Below, piece after piece: positions 7,044-8,273 of a DNA stretch of 8,273 nucleotides (positions are counted from its first letter, which is position 1; every line of letters starts with the position of its first letter). The notes below the pieces were generated by a model. That model had not been told where the DNA came from. It saw only the letters and a program-made list of their open reading frames with translations, and did no database searches. The position numbers were made by a program, and so were the translations under genes. The DNA is taken from assembly GCA_017481325.1 (NCBI GenBank), contig JAFUPG010000089.1, forward strand, positions 1 through 8,273, written 5' to 3'. The stretch is from Oscillospiraceae bacterium. Lineage in GTDB: Bacteria > Bacillota_A > Clostridia > Oscillospirales > Oscillospiraceae.

Positions 7044-7115
7044 GATAAGTGTCGTGATTTTATGACAGTTAAAGGATTTGGGACAAAAACAAGTCGGAAA
7101 AGATTGACACTTGTC
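7044..7115. promoter_or_regulatory. Imperfect inverted repeat flanking the 7169 promoter
   Basis: GATAAGTGTC at 7044-7053 and GACACTTGTC at 7106-7115 are inverted copies agreeing at 9 of 10 positions. The second overlaps the -35 box and the start of the spacer. The arms are about 62 bases apart, centre to centre, so a looping or two-site operator is possible. The site is weakly supported. Confidence 0.25.
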
Positions 7116-7132
7116 TTAAGAAGGGGTATATT
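7104..7132 (+). promoter_or_regulatory. Sigma-A promoter of the zinc-ribbon membrane gene
   Basis: TTGACA (7104-7109), a 17-base spacer and TATATT (7127-7132): six of six and five of six consensus matches. Transcription should begin near 7139, followed by a roughly 30-base leader with AAGGAGG at 7155-7161. Confidence 0.87.
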
Positions 7133-7168
7133 GAAAGCAGCAACTCTACAGAAAAAGGAGGAAGATAA

Positions 7169-7792
7169 ATGTTTAACAACATCGGCGGAAAAATCAAAGG
7201 CTGGGCGGTGGGAACCTTCATTCTGGAGTCCATCGCAGCGATAGTCACAGGCTTGGGGATCTTTATCGAGGCGGACGACGGTGCCTTCTGGATCGGAACC
7301 CTGGTGATCCTCGGCGGAATTTTGGTGGCATACGTTTCGGTGCTCCTGATCTACGGTCTGGGCGAGCTGATCGAGAACTCTGCCGCCTCCAGGGAGGAGC
7401 TGCGGGAAATTCACTGGGAGCTGTCCAAGCTCTCGGCCTCCCCGAAAAATGGGGCAGTGAGCTCCAAAGCCCAGCCTGCTGCCGGGTCTTCTTCCCGGCC
7501 TGCGGCGAAGTCCGGCCACCGTCCCAATGTGCAACCCTCCGCAGTGCCGAAGCGCCCCCTTCCCGGCGGAGAGGGAAAGATTATCTGCCCCACCTGCGGC
7601 ACGGCGCAGAGGGAAAGCCGGACAAGCTGCTTCGATTGCGGGCAGGAATTCTGCCGTCCCAGCGTGCCGTCCACCGAAACAGCGAGGGAACCGTCTCCCG
7701 GCGGAGATGAAAAAGTGATCTGCTCCCACTGCGGCACAGCCCAGAGAGGAAGCAGAACGATCTGCTTCAATTGCAGACAGGAATTACGCTAA
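7169..7792 (+). CDS. Two-TM protein with tandem C-terminal zinc ribbons
   Basis: A 207-residue protein opening MFNNIGGKIKGWAVGTF. Two membrane segments lie at about 12-33 and 40-64, and a conserved-looking GLGELIEN follows the second. Similar N-termini recur in small clostridial membrane proteins, as I recall them; no function is known to me. A short charged helix (about 72-90) and an Ala/Ser/Pro-rich linker (about 91-130) lead to two zinc ribbons: Cys140, Cys143, Cys154, Cys157 and Cys185, Cys188, Cys199, Cys202. Each is CxxC-x10-CxxC with the shared core CGTAQR. The ribbons arose by an in-frame duplication, with 45 residues between equivalent positions. They are probably cytoplasmic. AAGGAGG lies seven bases before the ATG, and a good promoter precedes it. 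It diverges from an operon whose first product carries its zinc module at the other end. Confidence 0.88.
   Translation: MFNNIGGKIKGWAVGTFILESIAAIVTGLGIFIEADDGAFWIGTLVILGGILVAYVSVLLIYGLGELIENSAASREELREIHWELSKLSASPKNGAVSSKAQPAAGSSSRPAAKSGHRPNVQPSAVPKRPLPGGEGKIICPTCGTAQRESRTSCFDCGQEFCRPSVPSTETAREPSPGGDEKVICSHCGTAQRGSRTICFNCRQELR
7561..7785 (+). repeat. In-frame tandem duplication encoding the two zinc ribbons
   Basis: The segment starting TCCCGGCGGAGA at 7561 recurs at 7696 with an offset of exactly 135 bases (45 codons). The homologous part runs to CAGGAATT at 7643-7650 and 7778-7785 without insertions or deletions. Third-position differences are many, so the duplication is not very recent, but both copies keep all four cysteines. 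Confidence 0.85.
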
Positions 7793-7885
7793 GGGCACAA
7801 GCTTGAGAACATCACACGGCGGTACACCGGACTTAGCACTTTTCCGAGGGGCATCTGAAAAGGGCAAGCCCGGAGGAACGGCGAA

Positions 7886-7923
7886 GCCCCGGCCGGAGCC
7901 AAGCTCCGCCCGGGGCAATTTTT
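7886..7923 (+). terminator. Strong intrinsic terminator downstream of the zinc-ribbon gene
   Basis: GCCCCGG-C-CGGAGC (7886-7899) pairs with GCTCCG-C-CCGGGGC (7903-7916): 13 pairs around one C/C mismatch, loop CAA, followed by AATTTTT. It starts 93 bases past the TAA at 7790-7792 and is the first good terminator after that gene. Confidence 0.85.
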
Positions 7924-7968
7924 ATCAGGCATACAGATGAATATCGGCACTATTGTGAAAGGCAAAGC

Positions 7969-8014
7969 GGCTGCGCAGCTGTCAACGACGAAAGAGCGTT
8001 ACAGCTGCGCAGCC
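7969..8014. repeat. Long perfect hairpin without a T tract
   Basis: GGCTGCGCAGCTGT (7969-7982) and ACAGCTGCGCAGCC (8001-8014) are perfect 14-base inverted repeats. After one bulged C the stem extends by AACG (7984-7987) / CGTT (7997-8000), leaving a nine-base loop ACGAAAGAG. No T run follows on either strand, so it is not an ordinary terminator. Confidence 0.8.
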
Positions 8015-8028
8015 ACGGCCACAGGTGG

Positions 8029-8210
8029 CCTCGCAATGACATAGCGGAATATGAACCTTTGCTCATAGCCTAAAAATCATCCTAATACGGGCGGCTTTGG
8101 CTGCTGCAAACTGTTCGACAAATTTCTTTTTATCGAACTGTTGGATGCACCACCAAGAACCGTATTGCCGATAGACGCAGAGGCTACCGAAAAGCCCTGT
8201 CATTGCGAGG
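8029..8210. repeat. Possible MITE-like unit bounded by 13-base inverted repeats
   Basis: CCTCGCAATGACA (8029-8041) and TGTCATTGCGAGG (8198-8210) are perfect inverted copies 182 bases apart, outer end to outer end. TGTCATTGCGAGG followed by a hairpin and TGGCAATC is a motif I recognise from dispersed intergenic repeats in many bacteria. No clear target-site duplication is visible, so these may be two oppositely oriented single elements rather than the ends of one. Confidence 0.45.
8106..8131 (+). repeat. Direct repeat copy 2 (partner at 159-184)
   Basis: Matches 159-184 at 24 of 26 positions (GCAAACTGTTCG, one substitution, CAAATTTCT, one substitution, TTT). This copy also forms the left arm of a local imperfect hairpin, AACTGTTCGA / TCGAACTGTT, which the first copy lacks. 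Confidence 0.6.
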
Positions 8211-8273
8211 AGGGCGTAAGCCCGACGTGGCAATCTGTTCTCTAAATGTTTCAAATATGTGGGAATTTGGTGC

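Larger units (their letters stand above)
6929..7168. other. Divergent intergenic region between two zinc/membrane genes
   Basis: A 240-base AT-richer spacer. On plus it carries the near-consensus promoter at 7104-7132. On minus the best candidate for the operon is TTTAAC (7008-7003), 17 bases, TAATAT (6985-6980), which is weak (three and four of six matches). A CCCCGGGG palindrome sits at 6966-6973 in the predicted minus-strand leader. No coding sequence is seen. Confidence 0.6.
7793..8273. repeat. Non-coding inverted-repeat island at right edge
   Basis: 481 bases with no supportable gene. In order it holds a GC-rich terminator (7886-7923), a long perfect hairpin (7969-8014), a short palindrome GGCCACAGGTGGCC (8017-8030), the direct-repeat copy at 8106-8131 inside an imperfect hairpin (8109-8118 with 8133-8142, 9 of 10), and a hairpin at 8202-8234. 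A 13-base perfect inverted pair (8029-8041 and 8198-8210) brackets the last part. A 63-codon frame on minus at 8063-8254 reads through these repeats and has no good ribosome binding site; I treat it as spurious. The island looks like several intergenic repeat elements joined together. Confidence 0.7.

Noticed and set aside
8063..8254. 63-codon open frame on minus in the right repeat island
   Set aside because: Its sequence (for example LPRRAYALLAMTG) is the translation of the TGTCATTGCGAGG repeat, and no ribosome binding site is seen.
8266..8273. TTTGGTGC at the right edge resembling 150-157 of the left repeat
   Set aside because: Eight bases at a cut edge are too few to claim another copy.
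7793..8273. CRISPR array, tRNA or attachment site in the right non-coding island
   Set aside because: Repeats are inverted or single rather than regularly spaced direct units, no tRNA cloverleaf or CCA end is seen, and no integrase gene is present.

Overview
The window reads as chromosomal DNA of a moderately GC-rich Gram-positive gut-type clostridium, most likely Oscillospiraceae or a relative. This is inferred from S-layer homology (SLH) anchors on surface proteins, a BspA-like leucine-rich-repeat protein, strong AAGGAGG ribosome binding sites, sigma-A promoters with exact 17-base spacers, and small zinc-finger/membrane proteins of a kind common in such genomes. No phage, plasmid, CRISPR, tRNA or rRNA gene is visible.

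Layout: 1-291 is a non-coding run of hairpins and dispersed-repeat sequence, ending in a likely terminator for the first gene. 292-4443 (minus) encodes a 1383-residue secreted protein with a beta-rich N-terminal half, 19 LRR_5-type repeats of almost exactly 23 residues, and three C-terminal SLH domains. 4558-5943 (plus) encodes a 461-residue secreted protein with three N-terminal SLH domains and a C-terminal metalloprotease-like domain carrying HExxHxxGxxD. The two genes diverge from a very compact intergenic region: their -35 boxes are 2 bases apart, and a perfect 7+7 inverted repeat overlaps both.

A hairpin at 5960-5984 separates the protease gene from a convergent two-gene minus-strand operon. 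Its first gene (6494-6928) encodes a membrane protein with a B-box-like zinc finger, and its second (5994-6464) a 156-residue multi-spanning membrane protein. Divergent to this operon, 7169-7792 (plus) encodes a two-TM protein with two tandem zinc ribbons made by an in-frame 135-base duplication. The last 480 bases are non-coding and packed with inverted repeats, including a strong terminator.

The two SLH proteins probably work together at the cell wall: the LRR protein as a displayed adhesion or binding surface, the protease as a wall-anchored enzyme. The zinc/TM proteins have no assignable function; their arrangement suggests a small membrane-associated module. The strongest leads are the shared divergent promoter and the SLH-anchored metzincin-like protein. 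Nothing here proves a new system.
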